DNA from: Flavobacterium difficile | GTDB taxonomy: Bacteria; Bacteroidota; Bacteroidia; Flavobacteriales; Flavobacteriaceae | Reading direction: 5' to 3' | Assembly: GCF_011392115.1 (NCBI RefSeq) | Contig: NZ_JAAJBT010000003.1 | Span: 124,001 to 188,000, forward strand | Length of the DNA: 64,000 nt | Part shown: piece by piece, positions 9,090 to 18,158 of the stretch | Layout of the letters: every line of letters starts with the position of its first letter | Numbering within the stretch: the first letter of the stretch is position 1 | The notes under the pieces: generated by a model | Databases searched by the model: none | Told to the model about the DNA's origin: nothing | The model's input: the letters and a program-made list of their open reading frames with translations, nothing else | Made by a program: the position numbers and the translations under genes

Positions 9090-11900
9090 ATGAATTATTT
9101 CAAAAAATTATCGGTAGCGGTTTTTGTGTTGCCATTGAGTATGCTGGCTCAAGATGTAGGTTTGTCTGCAAAAATTCCATTTGACGCAAATGTTAGAACT
9201 GGAGTTTTACCAAATGGATTAACGTATTTTATTAGGAAAAACGCAAAACCAGAAAAGAAAGTAGACTTAAGACTTGTTATCAAAGCAGGTTCTATTTTAG
9301 AAACAGATGCGCAACAAGGTTTGGCCCATTTTATGGAACACATGTGTTTTAACGGCACAAAAAGATTTCCAAAAAACAAACTTGTAGATTATTTACAAAG
9401 TATCGGTGTAAAATTTGGACAACACTTAAATGCGTACACAAGTTTTGATGAAACGGTTTATTTCTTACCAATCCCAGCAGATAGCCCTGAAAAAATTGAA
9501 AACGGATTTAATATTTTAGAAGATTGGGCTTTTAATACAACTTTAACACCTGAAGAAGTAGACAAAGAAAGAGGTGTGGTATTGGAAGAATACCGTTTGG
9601 GTTTAGGAGCAGATAAAAGAATGATGGGAAGATTTATGCCTAAAATGATGTATAATTCACAATATGCAAATCGTTTGCCAATCGGACAAAAAGAAGTTTT
9701 AGAAAATTTTACTTACGATAAATTAACTAGTTTTTACAAAGATTGGTACCGTCCGAATTTAATGGCGGTGATAGTAGTTGGTGATATTGATGTAAATGAA
9801 ATGGAACAAAAAATTAAAGCGCATTTTAGTTCTTATAAAAACCCGAAAAACGAAAAACCAAGAAAACAATTTGAAGTACCAAATCATAAAGAAACTTTCA
9901 TTGCGATTGAATCAGACAAAGAAGCGACAAGTTCAGACGTTCAATTATTGTACAAAGATTTAGATGCGCCTAAGAAAAGTGTTACCGTTAAAGATTTAAA
10001 AAGCGAAATGGTCGAAGGTTTGTTTACTAGTATGATTAATGCACGTTTAGATGAGTATGCAAACAGTACAACGCCACCTTTTTTATATGGATTTTCGTAT
10101 CATGGAGAAACGTTTGCTAAAACTAAAAAAGCATATCAGTCTGTAGCTATGTCGCAAGACAATAAGCAATTAGAAGCTTTGAAAGTTTTGGTAGACGAAA
10201 ATAACCGAGTGAAAAAATACGGTTTTAAAGCCGCTGAATTGGAAAGAGCAAAAGCAGAAATTTTAGCTGCTATGGACAAACAATTTAAAGAAAAAGACAA
10301 GCAAAATTCTGAAATGTATGTAAATGAATTGCAATCTTATTTCTTAAATAATGACCCAACTCCGGGTATCGAATGGTCTTATAACTTTGTTTCAAAAGTA
10401 CTTCCAACAATTTCTATTGAAGATGTTAATGCAGAAATTTCTAAATTAATTAGAGATGAAAATCGTGTAGTAATTTTAACAAGTCCAGAAAAAGAGGGCA
10501 TTAAAAAAGCTACAGAACAAGAAGTTTTAGCAGTAATTAATAACGATGCAGCTTCAATTAAAGATTACGAAGATAAAGCAGTTGCAACATCATTACTTAG
10601 AAGTTCTATTAAAGAAGGTACAATAACAGCTAAAACAACAAACGATAAAGTAGGAGTAAAAACATTTCAATTATCAAATGGGGCAGTTGTAAAATACAAA
10701 AAAACTGATTTTAAAAATGAAGAGATTCTATTTGAAGCGGTAAGTTTTGGTGGTTCAAATATGTATTCGAATGAAGATTTCAAAAAGGTAAATTGGGCAA
10801 ATGGTGGTTTAACCGAAGCTGGAATTTCGGGTTTAAAAACCAATGATATTACTAAGTTTATGTCGGGTAAAATAGCAAGTGTTTCGCCGTATATTTCTGG
10901 AATGACAGAAGGTTTAAGAGGTTCGTCTACACCAAAAGATTTCGAATATATGCTACAAATGATGTATGCGTATTTTACAGATTTAAATTACGATGTTGAA
11001 GCGTTTGAAGCGTTTAAGCAAAAACAAAATTCTATGTATTCGAATATTTCTTCTCAGCCTAACTTTTATTTTAGTCAAGAGTTTTATAGCTATTTAAATC
11101 AGAATAACCCACGATTTTTAGGATTAGTGCCTTTAGAAAAAGAGTGGGCTTATACAGATTACAAGTTAGCCTACGAAAAGTATAAAGAAAGATTTGCTAA
11201 TGCAGGAGATTTTGAATTTTACTTTGTTGGAAATATTGATGAAACGCAATTTGAAAATTTAGTTAAGAAATATATTGCTTCTTTACCAAGCACAAAATCT
11301 AAAGAAACATATAAAGATTTAGGTTACAGAATGATTAAAGGCGATGTGAAAAAAGTAATTAACAAAGGAACAGATCCAAAAAGTAATGTTACCATTTTAA
11401 TTAGTGGTGAGTCAACTTATGATGCCAATGAAATACTACCAATGCAGTTTTTAGGAGAAATCTTAAACATTAAATTAACAGAAAAACTACGTGAAGCGGA
11501 AAGTGGCGTATATACGGTTCGTTCTAGTGGTTCGGTTTCGAAAGTACCTTATGGCTCATATAATTTTAATATCTCTTTTCCATGTGGTCCTGATAATGCA
11601 GATAAATTAACACAATCTGCTTTGCAAGAAATGGAAAAGTTAGTAGCAAATGGTCCGGAGGAAAAAGATGTTTTAAAAGTAAAAGAAACCAATTTATTAG
11701 AGTATAAGAAAAACAGTAAAGAAAATAGATTCTGGATGTCTAACTTTACAAAAGTTTATATGAACTCTGGAAATCTTGAGGATGTTTTAAAGTATGAAGA
11801 AAATGTAAATGCGGTTACCGCAAAACAAATTCAAGAAGTAGCAAAAAAATATTTAACTCAGGAAAAGAAAATTGGTGTTTTAATGCCAGAAACAAAATAA
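9090..11900 (+). CDS. M16 family zinc metalloprotease (two-domain, secreted)
   Basis: A 936-residue insulinase/pitrilysin-type protease with a signal peptide (about residues 1-20, ending SMLAQ). The inverted zinc motif HFMEH is at residues 80-84. The downstream segment KERGVVLEEYR (about 159-169) supplies the third metal ligand. The second half repeats the M16 fold without an HxxEH motif, as usual for long M16 proteins, where it forms the other half of the clamshell. It probably degrades peptides in the periplasm; the substrate is unknown. It is a single-gene unit ending at a strong bidirectional terminator. Confidence 0.92.
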   Translation: MNYFKKLSVAVFVLPLSMLAQDVGLSAKIPFDANVRTGVLPNGLTYFIRKNAKPEKKVDLRLVIKAGSILETDAQQGLAHFMEHMCFNGTKRFPKNKLVDYLQSIGVKFGQHLNAYTSFDETVYFLPIPADSPEKIENGFNILEDWAFNTTLTPEEVDKERGVVLEEYRLGLGADKRMMGRFMPKMMYNSQYANRLPIGQKEVLENFTYDKLTSFYKDWYRPNLMAVIVVGDIDVNEMEQKIKAHFSSYKNPKNEKPRKQFEVPNHKETFIAIESDKEATSSDVQLLYKDLDAPKKSVTVKDLKSEMVEGLFTSMINARLDEYANSTTPPFLYGFSYHGETFAKTKKAYQSVAMSQDNKQLEALKVLVDENNRVKKYGFKAAELERAKAEILAAMDKQFKEKDKQNSEMYVNELQSYFLNNDPTPGIEWSYNFVSKVLPTISIEDVNAEISKLIRDENRVVILTSPEKEGIKKATEQEVLAVINNDAASIKDYEDKAVATSLLRSSIKEGTITAKTTNDKVGVKTFQLSNGAVVKYKKTDFKNEEILFEAVSFGGSNMYSNEDFKKVNWANGGLTEAGISGLKTNDITKFMSGKIASVSPYISGMTEGLRGSSTPKDFEYMLQMMYAYFTDLNYDVEAFEAFKQKQNSMYSNISSQPNFYFSQEFYSYLNQNNPRFLGLVPLEKEWAYTDYKLAYEKYKERFANAGDFEFYFVGNIDETQFENLVKKYIASLPSTKSKETYKDLGYRMIKGDVKKVINKGTDPKSNVTILISGESTYDANEILPMQFLGEILNIKLTEKLREAESGVYTVRSSGSVSKVPYGSYNFNISFPCGPDNADKLTQSALQEMEKLVANGPEEKDVLKVKETNLLEYKKNSKENRFWMSNFTKVYMNSGNLEDVLKYEENVNAVTAKQIQEVAKKYLTQEKKIGVLMPETK

Positions 11901-11907
11901 TCTAACT

Positions 11908-11941
11908 AAAAAATCCCGACTCATTTGAGTCGGGATTTTTT
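11908..11941. terminator. Bidirectional terminator
   Basis: Perfect 16-bp arms (11908-11923 and 11926-11941) around a two-base TT centre, core TCCCGACTCA/TGAGTCGGGA, with A and T tracts on either side. It separates the convergent M16 protease gene (+) and methyltransferase gene (-). Confidence 0.9.
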
Positions 11942-12774
11942 TATTTATAAACTACAGGAATAATTTCTCCTTTTGCTAAACAGTATTTTTCTACTAAATC
12001 TGCTGGAATTGTATTGGTGTAATCTACTTCTTCTACACGGAAACCGATACTTCTTAATTTATTGAAATAATCTCTTCCATACACGCGAACATGATCATAT
12101 TGTCCGAATATTTTGGCACGTTCTTTTTGATCAGTTATAGAATCATCAGAAAAAGTAACTTCTCTTTTTAAATCTTGTGGAATTTGAAAAATACCCATTC
12201 CGCCAGGTTTCATTACACGGTATAATTCTTGCATAGCTTTTGTGTCATCAGGAATGTGTTCTAAAACGTGGTTGCACAAAATCATGTCGTACTGATTGTC
12301 TTCAAAAGGCAAATTGCAAATATCTGCTTTTACATCTGCTAATGGCGATAGTAAATCCGTAGTAGTGTAGTCTAAATTCGCTTGCTTTTTAAATCGTTTA
12401 TAAAACTCTTGTTCCGGTGCGAAATGCAATACTTTTAATTTTGAATTAGTTTTAGTATCTCCTATTTTAATGCGATTTGGGTTAGAATCAACAGCATCTG
12501 AATCAAGTTCAGATTGAAAAAAATTCGTTTCATTTTGAAGATACAACCATAACAAACGGTGTCTTTCTAAAGATAAAGTACTTGGTGATAAAACGTTATT
12601 TCGTTGTGTACCATATCCGTAAGGTAAAAACATTCGGAAACTATTGCCATCGATTGGATCCGTAAATTTATTTCCTTTTAATAAGAATGCAATAATTGGT
12701 CGTGCCACAATACTCAATCTAATTAAAATAGGACGAGGGATTGTGTTTAGTATAAATTTGAAAATTTTCTTCAT
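11941..12774 (-). CDS. Class I SAM-dependent methyltransferase
   Basis: A 277-residue protein with a Methyltransf_11-type domain in its middle and C-terminal part. Motif I is unusual (VLHFAPEQEFYKRF instead of a glycine-rich loop). It is followed by YTTTDLLS, the acidic turn DICNLPFEDNQYDMILCNHVLEHIPD and RVMKPGGMGIFQIP. The FAPE variant of motif I is seen in a subset of methyltransferases linked to glycan or polysaccharide genes, but no such genes are next to it here. The N-terminal ~90 residues are hydrophobic and basic and not recognised. Substrate unknown. Lies downstream of map in the same direction. Confidence 0.85.
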   Translation of the reverse strand: MKKIFKFILNTIPRPILIRLSIVARPIIAFLLKGNKFTDPIDGNSFRMFLPYGYGTQRNNVLSPSTLSLERHRLLWLYLQNETNFFQSELDSDAVDSNPNRIKIGDTKTNSKLKVLHFAPEQEFYKRFKKQANLDYTTTDLLSPLADVKADICNLPFEDNQYDMILCNHVLEHIPDDTKAMQELYRVMKPGGMGIFQIPQDLKREVTFSDDSITDQKERAKIFGQYDHVRVYGRDYFNKLRSIGFRVEEVDYTNTIPADLVEKYCLAKGEIIPVVYK

Positions 12775-12791
12775 TTTTTATTTTTATGTTG

Positions 12792-12824
12792 AACCCTTCA
12801 AGAGTTCGAAACTCTTGAAGGGTT
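12792..12824 (+). terminator. Strong hairpin with a plus-strand T-run, between map and the methyltransferase
   Basis: Perfect 15-bp arms (12792-12806, 12810-12824; outer AACCCTTC/GAAGGGTT) around a CGA loop. The T5 run is on the plus strand, whereas both neighbouring genes read minus, so it does not look like a normal terminator for map. The hairpin could also act as an mRNA stem in the map-methyltransferase gap. Confidence 0.55.
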
Positions 12825-12845
12825 TTTGTTTTTAGCTAGTAAGAA

Positions 12846-13664
12846 TTATAAAACCAAAGGTTTCTCTCTCAATCCCTCTTCTTCATTACTTACAATTCCT
12901 AAAGCTTCATAAATATAAGCAAAAGTGGAAAGTAATTCTGGTTTTCCGTTTACAATAGCTACATCGTGTTCAAAGTGAGCAGAAGGTTTGTTGTCGGCAG
13001 TTGTAATCGTCCAGCCATCTTTGTGTTGAATGATGTTTCTGGTTCCTAAATTTATCATAGGTTCAATGGCAATTACCATTCCGTTTACTAGTTTTTTTCC
13101 ATGTCCACGTTTACCGTAGTTGGCAACTTCCGGATCTTCATGCATTTTTCTACCTAAGCCGTGTCCACATAATTCTCTAACTACGCCATAACCGTGTTTT
13201 TCACAATAGGTTTGAATGGCATAACCGATATCTTCAACGCGATTACCAACTTTAGTTTCTCGAATTCCAACATAAAGGGATTCTTTTGTAACTTGTAATA
13301 GTTTTCGGGTTTCTTCTGCTACTTCACCCACTTCAAAGGTGTAAGCATGATCGCCATAAAATCCATTTTTTAAAGTTCCACAATCAACAGAAATGATATC
13401 GCCATCTTTTAGTGGTGTATTGTTTGGAATTCCATGAACAACTTGAGTATTCGGACTCATACACAAAGAGTTTGGAAAACCATACATGCCAAGAAAAGCA
13501 GGTTCTGCTCCATGATCTCTAATGAAGGTTTCTGCTAATTTATCTAAATGTAAAGTTGTAACTCCAGGTTGAATTTCTTTGGCAAGCATTCCTAAAGTTT
13601 TAGAAACAATCAAAGCACTTTCGCGCATCAATTCGATTTCTTCAGCTGTTTTTATAATGATCAT
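12846..13664 (-). CDS. map: Type I methionine aminopeptidase
   Basis: A 272-residue cytosolic dimetal enzyme that removes the initiator methionine from new proteins. All five metal ligands are in place: two Asp in ISVDCGT..GFYGDHAY, His in CGHGLGRKMHEDP, Glu in MVIAIEPM and Glu in FEHDVAIV. The substrate His lies in VHGIPN. There is no N-terminal SH3 or zinc extension. I start at the ATG at 13662-13664 (MIIIKTAEEIELMRES). The upstream in-frame ATG at 13685 overlaps a -7 promoter box (TATTTTTG, 13683-13690), so it is unlikely to be translated. Confidence 0.95.
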   Translation of the reverse strand: MIIIKTAEEIELMRESALIVSKTLGMLAKEIQPGVTTLHLDKLAETFIRDHGAEPAFLGMYGFPNSLCMSPNTQVVHGIPNNTPLKDGDIISVDCGTLKNGFYGDHAYTFEVGEVAEETRKLLQVTKESLYVGIRETKVGNRVEDIGYAIQTYCEKHGYGVVRELCGHGLGRKMHEDPEVANYGKRGHGKKLVNGMVIAIEPMINLGTRNIIQHKDGWTITTADNKPSAHFEHDVAIVNGKPELLSTFAYIYEALGIVSNEEEGLREKPLVL

Positions 13665-13682
13665 AATCTGAAATTGAGAGTG

Positions 13683-13690
13683 CAAAAATA
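13683..13690 (-). promoter_or_regulatory. Candidate -7 box for map
   Basis: TATTTTTG on the minus strand fits TANNTTTG and lies 18 bp before the map ATG at 13664. It overlaps the upstream alternative ATG at 13685 and so helps to decide the start. No clear -33 box. Confidence 0.45.
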
Positions 13691-13736
13691 CAATATTCTT
13701 TTAATAAATGGCACGTCTCATTTTTGCATCTGCAAA

Positions 13737-15122
13737 TTAATTCGGATTAGCAATAGTTTTGTATAAATCGGCATTAGAAATATAGAATCTGTTTTCAATT
13801 GCAATTTTAGACAATTGTGCAGCAACTAAATTGTTTTCTCTTGTATTAATTAAAAACAAAGAACTTTCACCCATTTCGAATAAGCGTTCTTCAGAATTTA
13901 ATAATGTTGAGTTGTCTTTTACTAAATCTGAAATAATATTTTCTTGTTTTTTTAAAGATATAATTTCTGCTTGTTGCGAGGCTACTTTGTTGTTAAGCTG
14001 CTCTCTTTCAAATGAAACGTTAAATTTTTCGACTTCAATTTTTTGCTTGGCTAATTTTAAACTACCTCTTTCTTTTCTTAAAAAAAGTGGAATCGCAAAA
14101 TTAACTCCGAATTTATAATCTTGAAATTGAAATTCCTGAAACTGATTAGGTGTTGCTAAATAATTATATCCTAAATCTATTTTAGGTAGTAACATGTTGG
14201 CCTTGAGCTTTCTATCTACTTCAAGCATGTTAATTTTAAGGTTCAGCGAGTTGATTTTTGGATGATTTTCAGTCGAAAAGCTCACTAAATTTAATTCATT
14301 TGTACTTAAATAATCTTGTATGTTTTTAAATAAATTAATTTCAGGATACATTTGTTCTTCTAATTCTATTGGAATGGCATTTGTAGTCCATAAATAATTT
14401 GATAGCTCTAATCGGGCTTTTGTAAGTTTTAATAAAGCATCTTCTTTATTTAACAAACGATTTTTTACTGTAATATTAGCCTCAACACTGTCTATAGCTG
14501 CTTTGTCACCTTGCTCAATTAAACTTTTAATTCCGTTTAAACGAATTTGTGCGTTTTCTAAATAGGTTTCGTACAATTTGAATTCGTCATAATTTTTTTT
14601 CCAAACAAAATAAGCAATAGCTGCCTGATGAAGCACTTGAATGGCTTGTAAATTTCTTTCCGCGGCACTTAAGTTGATATTAATTTTGGCTTTTCTTAAG
14701 TCGGCCATTCGTTGATTGATTAAAAAACCTTGTAAAATTGGAATAGAAATTCCAGCATATCCTAATCCTTCAGTGGGTGTGTTGTTTTGTGGATTTAAAA
14801 AAGTACCATCCGTATTTTCAAAACCGCCTTTTACTTCAATACCGTACCAAGTTGGGATTTTAAATCCGCCATTGAATAAAGAGTAATATTTTTTATCTTT
14901 AAATTCCTTGCTGCTAAAGTCGGCTTCTAATTTCGGATCGAAAGCACCTCTAGCCATCATCAAATTCGCTTGAGCCTGAGAAATTTCTAAATCGGCAATC
15001 TTAACTAAAGGATGAAATTTTTTCACCATACCCAAATACTCATTAAATGACATTTCATTTGTGGATATTTGTGCGTTTGATAGCGAAAACACAAAAAATA
15101 AAAAAAAGAAATACTTGTTCAT
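13737..15122 (-). CDS. TolC family outer-membrane efflux protein
   Basis: A 461-residue outer-membrane factor with a signal peptide (MNKYFFFLFFVFSLSNAQ). Two TolC-type repeats follow, with long heptad helices (for example around AERNLQAIQVLHQAAIAYFVWKK) and the typical phrase GYAGISIPILQGFLINQRMADLRKAKI. It would form the outer-membrane duct for the HlyD adaptor and ABC protein upstream. The start is the ATG at 15120-15122, 4 bp after the HlyD stop and right at the signal peptide. It is the last gene of the operon that starts at 20178. Confidence 0.9.
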   Translation of the reverse strand: MNKYFFFLFFVFSLSNAQISTNEMSFNEYLGMVKKFHPLVKIADLEISQAQANLMMARGAFDPKLEADFSSKEFKDKKYYSLFNGGFKIPTWYGIEVKGGFENTDGTFLNPQNNTPTEGLGYAGISIPILQGFLINQRMADLRKAKININLSAAERNLQAIQVLHQAAIAYFVWKKNYDEFKLYETYLENAQIRLNGIKSLIEQGDKAAIDSVEANITVKNRLLNKEDALLKLTKARLELSNYLWTTNAIPIELEEQMYPEINLFKNIQDYLSTNELNLVSFSTENHPKINSLNLKINMLEVDRKLKANMLLPKIDLGYNYLATPNQFQEFQFQDYKFGVNFAIPLFLRKERGSLKLAKQKIEVEKFNVSFEREQLNNKVASQQAEIISLKKQENIISDLVKDNSTLLNSEERLFEMGESSLFLINTRENNLVAAQLSKIAIENRFYISNADLYKTIANPN

Positions 15123-15126
15123 GGGT

Positions 15127-16494
15127 TTATTTTTTTTCTGAAACTTCTTTGGTTTTTTCTGCTGAAGTAGCGGGTTTATAATAGTTTGGAGGGAAACCAT
15201 TCAGGGTTCGCCATATTTCGTACCAAATTGGCACATTGTCTAATAAAGCCATTGTTTGAGCACCCGAGCCTATACTTAATTGTTTTGGCCAGTCGTGTTT
15301 GTCTTCTTCATCAGGAGCAATTAAAACACGATATTTTCCATTGTCAGATATGAAATTTTCTACCGCAACAATTTTTCCTCCAAATGTTCCGTATGATAAA
15401 TTCGGCCAACCTGAAAAAACAATTGTAGGCCATCCATCGAACCAAACTCTAACTTTTTCGCCTTTTTGAATTAAAGGGAAATCGTTTGGAGAAATGTAAG
15501 TTTCAACAGCAATGTCATATTTTGCAGGCATGATACTTACAATTGGAGTTCCCTCTTTTATGTTTTCTCCTAAACCCGATTTCAAAGCTCGGTTTACATA
15601 TCCGTTTTGCGGCGCTTTTATGTAATACATTCCGTTTCGGATTTTATAATTGTTGTATTGGTTTTCCAGTTTATTTACTTGAGCTTTTGTGTCATATTTG
15701 CTACTTTGAGCAGTGTATTGATCACTTTGTGCTTTGGAGAATTTTTCTGAATACTCGGCATTGATTCTGCTTATTTCAACACGTGCATTTATCAATTCGT
15801 TTTCACTACTTAACAATTTGTTTTCTTGAGTGATAATTTTAGCTTCAATTTCTTGAAGTTTTAAACGTTTTTCTTCAACATCAGTTACTGGTTTTAAGCC
15901 TTCTTTGTTTAATTGAACCGCACGCTTAAATTGTGTATTCGCAATTTTTATTTGTGTTTTAATGGCTTCTAAATCCATACTGTCGCTTTTTATTTTTAAA
16001 ATAGCTTGACGGATTTTGTTTTTAGCTTGTTGCGATTTTAAATTTCTTTCGTTATTAATGGCGTTCATTTGCGAATCTAAGGCGCCAACTTTACTTTCAT
16101 AAGAAGCAACAGCGTCTTCTTTAGCGATCATTTGGTTTTTAGTATTTTCTACTAAATTCGGATCCAAATAATCTTCTTTAATTTCCGAAATGAATAAAAT
16201 AGTATCGCCCGCCTTTACATAATCTCCTTCATTTACATACCATTTTTCAATTCGTCCTGAAATTAAAGATTGAATAGTTTGTGGTCGTTGATTGGGTTTT
16301 AAAGTAGTAACTGCTCCCGAACCAGAGATGTTTTGCGTCCATGGAAGAAATAAAAAAAGCACGGCAATTGTCACAAAAACAAGAAAAATTTTATTTAAAA
16401 TTTTATAGTGTTTTTCTTTATTTAATAATCCGATTGCGCTGTATTTTTCAAGCGTTTTATTGTTAATTCTGTTGTTGTCTGAAACATTTAACAT
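15127..16494 (-). CDS. HlyD family secretion adaptor (membrane fusion protein)
   Basis: A 455-residue periplasmic adaptor. One membrane segment lies at about residues 31-49 (IFLVFVTIAVLFLFLPW). It is followed by a split biotinyl-lipoyl domain (SGRIEKWYVNEGDYVKAGDTI and YIKAPQNGYVNRALKSGLGENIKEGTPI). Between them is a long alpha-helical hairpin rich in Gln, Lys and Glu (about 120-290). A beta-barrel domain and a C-terminal region end the protein. It would link the inner-membrane ABC protein to the TolC-like protein. It starts 2 bp after the ABC stop codon. Confidence 0.93.
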   Translation of the reverse strand: MLNVSDNNRINNKTLEKYSAIGLLNKEKHYKILNKIFLVFVTIAVLFLFLPWTQNISGSGAVTTLKPNQRPQTIQSLISGRIEKWYVNEGDYVKAGDTILFISEIKEDYLDPNLVENTKNQMIAKEDAVASYESKVGALDSQMNAINNERNLKSQQAKNKIRQAILKIKSDSMDLEAIKTQIKIANTQFKRAVQLNKEGLKPVTDVEEKRLKLQEIEAKIITQENKLLSSENELINARVEISRINAEYSEKFSKAQSDQYTAQSSKYDTKAQVNKLENQYNNYKIRNGMYYIKAPQNGYVNRALKSGLGENIKEGTPIVSIMPAKYDIAVETYISPNDFPLIQKGEKVRVWFDGWPTIVFSGWPNLSYGTFGGKIVAVENFISDNGKYRVLIAPDEEDKHDWPKQLSIGSGAQTMALLDNVPIWYEIWRTLNGFPPNYYKPATSAEKTKEVSEKK

Positions 16495-16496
16495 AA

Positions 16497-18155
16497 TTAT
16501 TTATTTAAAATGTTACTAATTTTTCCTTTTTCCATAGTAATAATTCGATTACTACTGTTGCTAAATTGCTTGTTGTTAGATGTGGCTACTACTGTCCATT
16601 TTTGACTAGGATCCATTAAAAATGCAATGATTTCTTTGGAAGTGGCTACATCCATTTTATCAGTTGGATTTTCTAAAAATAAAATTCTAGGTTTGTGTAA
16701 TACGCATCTTGCTAATAATATTTTCTGAATGTTAGACGATGATAATTGTTTGCCATCAGGAAAAATTGGAGTATTTAAACCATTTGGTAAGGTTTTTATA
16801 AAACCAGTTAACTTCAAATTATCTAAAGCCCATTTGATATCTTCATTTGAAATGTTTGGGTTGTTAAACGTTAAATTTTCTAAAATAGAACCTTCGAACA
16901 AAGTTTCGCCTTGTAAAATACTTCCAAAATGCGTTCGATATTGATTGATATCCATTTTGTTAAACGTGTCATCATTAATGATAAAATGACCTTGTGTAGG
17001 TTGCATTAATCCGGACAGAATTCTAATTAATGTAGTTTTTCCTGAACCGTTATCACCTTCAATTACAATTTTTTCACCCTGATTTATTTTTAAATTTATG
17101 CCTTCTAAAGCATTTGTGGTGTCGTCTTCAAATTTAAAACTCACATCTTCTAACTCTAAAGTTAAATTAATGTAGCAGTTTGAAGCCGTAACTTCCGATT
17201 CTGATTCGATTTGTAAATCGGTCACTTCACCAATTTTTTCTACAGAGGTCAATACATCATAAAATGTTTCTAAACCTAAAATTATTTTTTCTACAGAATT
17301 GATAACCAATAAAATGATAATTTCAGCAGCTACGAATTGTCCGATGTTCATTTGTTGGTTTAATACTAAAAATCCTCCAATCAATAGCAAACTCGCAGTT
17401 ATAATGACTTTAAATCCAATCAATTGCGAAAATTGTCTTTTAATCACTCGAAAATGCTCTTCTCTGTAATTGATATAATCTGAAACTAATTTATTGTTTT
17501 TTTCTAGCGCAAATTCAAAGTGATTTGGGTTTTTAAAACTAAAACTATTTCTAGATAATTCTTGCAACCAGCCTGCAACTTTGTATTTGAATTTCGATTC
17601 TTTTAAACTTGTTTTTAAACCCGCTTCGTATGAAAATTTATAAATGAAATACAATAAAATAGTTAATAATATTCCGAAAATAATAAAAAACGGATGGTAA
17701 ATCGACAGTAAAATTAATCCAAACAAAATTTGTAATAGCGCAGCAGAAAAATCCGTTAGTAATTTTGATGTTCCTTTTTGAATCGATAAAGTATCGAAAA
17801 AACGATTGGCCAATTCTGAAGAATGTCTGTTGTATGTTGAAGAAAATTTTAGTTTTGGAATACGATAAGTAAATTCAAAAGCAGAACGAATGAATATCTT
17901 TTGTTGTAAATTTTCAGTTATACGCAATTGCATTAATGAAAGTAAGCCAACAAAAGCCACGCCGATTATTACTAAAACTACTAATACAACCCAAGAAACA
18001 CTTGCTCTACCGGCTTGTATGAAATTAATTATGGCTTGGATTCCAAGTGGAAGTGACAAACTAATTATTCCAGCAAAAGCAGCGTATGAAACAATTTGAA
18101 TAATGTCTTTTTTATCTAGGCGTAATAAATTATAATATCTTTTTAATGGTGACAT
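16497..18155 (-). CDS. ABC transporter-type protein with degenerate ATPase domain
   Basis: A 552-residue half-transporter: six predicted membrane helices (about residues 18-300), then an ABC ATPase domain (about 330-552). Walker A is intact (GDNGSGKTT, 367-375) and the Q-loop glutamine is Q415. The other motifs are not. The signature LSGGQ reads LSSSN (471-475). Walker B reads ILFLENP (491-497), with E495 in place of the Mg-binding Asp and N496 in place of the catalytic Glu. The H-loop histidine is replaced (ATSNN, S526). The reading frame is otherwise clean and full length, so this looks like a maintained variant, not a decayed gene. It sits between TetR and HlyD genes with 2-3 bp gaps. It may bind ATP without efficient hydrolysis, or pair with another subunit. 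Confidence 0.9.
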   Translation of the reverse strand: MSPLKRYYNLLRLDKKDIIQIVSYAAFAGIISLSLPLGIQAIINFIQAGRASVSWVVLVVLVIIGVAFVGLLSLMQLRITENLQQKIFIRSAFEFTYRIPKLKFSSTYNRHSSELANRFFDTLSIQKGTSKLLTDFSAALLQILFGLILLSIYHPFFIIFGILLTILLYFIYKFSYEAGLKTSLKESKFKYKVAGWLQELSRNSFSFKNPNHFEFALEKNNKLVSDYINYREEHFRVIKRQFSQLIGFKVIITASLLLIGGFLVLNQQMNIGQFVAAEIIILLVINSVEKIILGLETFYDVLTSVEKIGEVTDLQIESESEVTASNCYINLTLELEDVSFKFEDDTTNALEGINLKINQGEKIVIEGDNGSGKTTLIRILSGLMQPTQGHFIINDDTFNKMDINQYRTHFGSILQGETLFEGSILENLTFNNPNISNEDIKWALDNLKLTGFIKTLPNGLNTPIFPDGKQLSSSNIQKILLARCVLHKPRILFLENPTDKMDVATSKEIIAFLMDPSQKWTVVATSNNKQFSNSSNRIITMEKGKISNILNK

Positions 18156-18158
18156 ATC

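Noticed and set aside
16497..18155. ABC gene as a pseudogene
   Set aside because: The frame is uninterrupted over 552 codons, Walker A and all helices are intact, and it is tightly spaced within the operon. A maintained variant is more likely.
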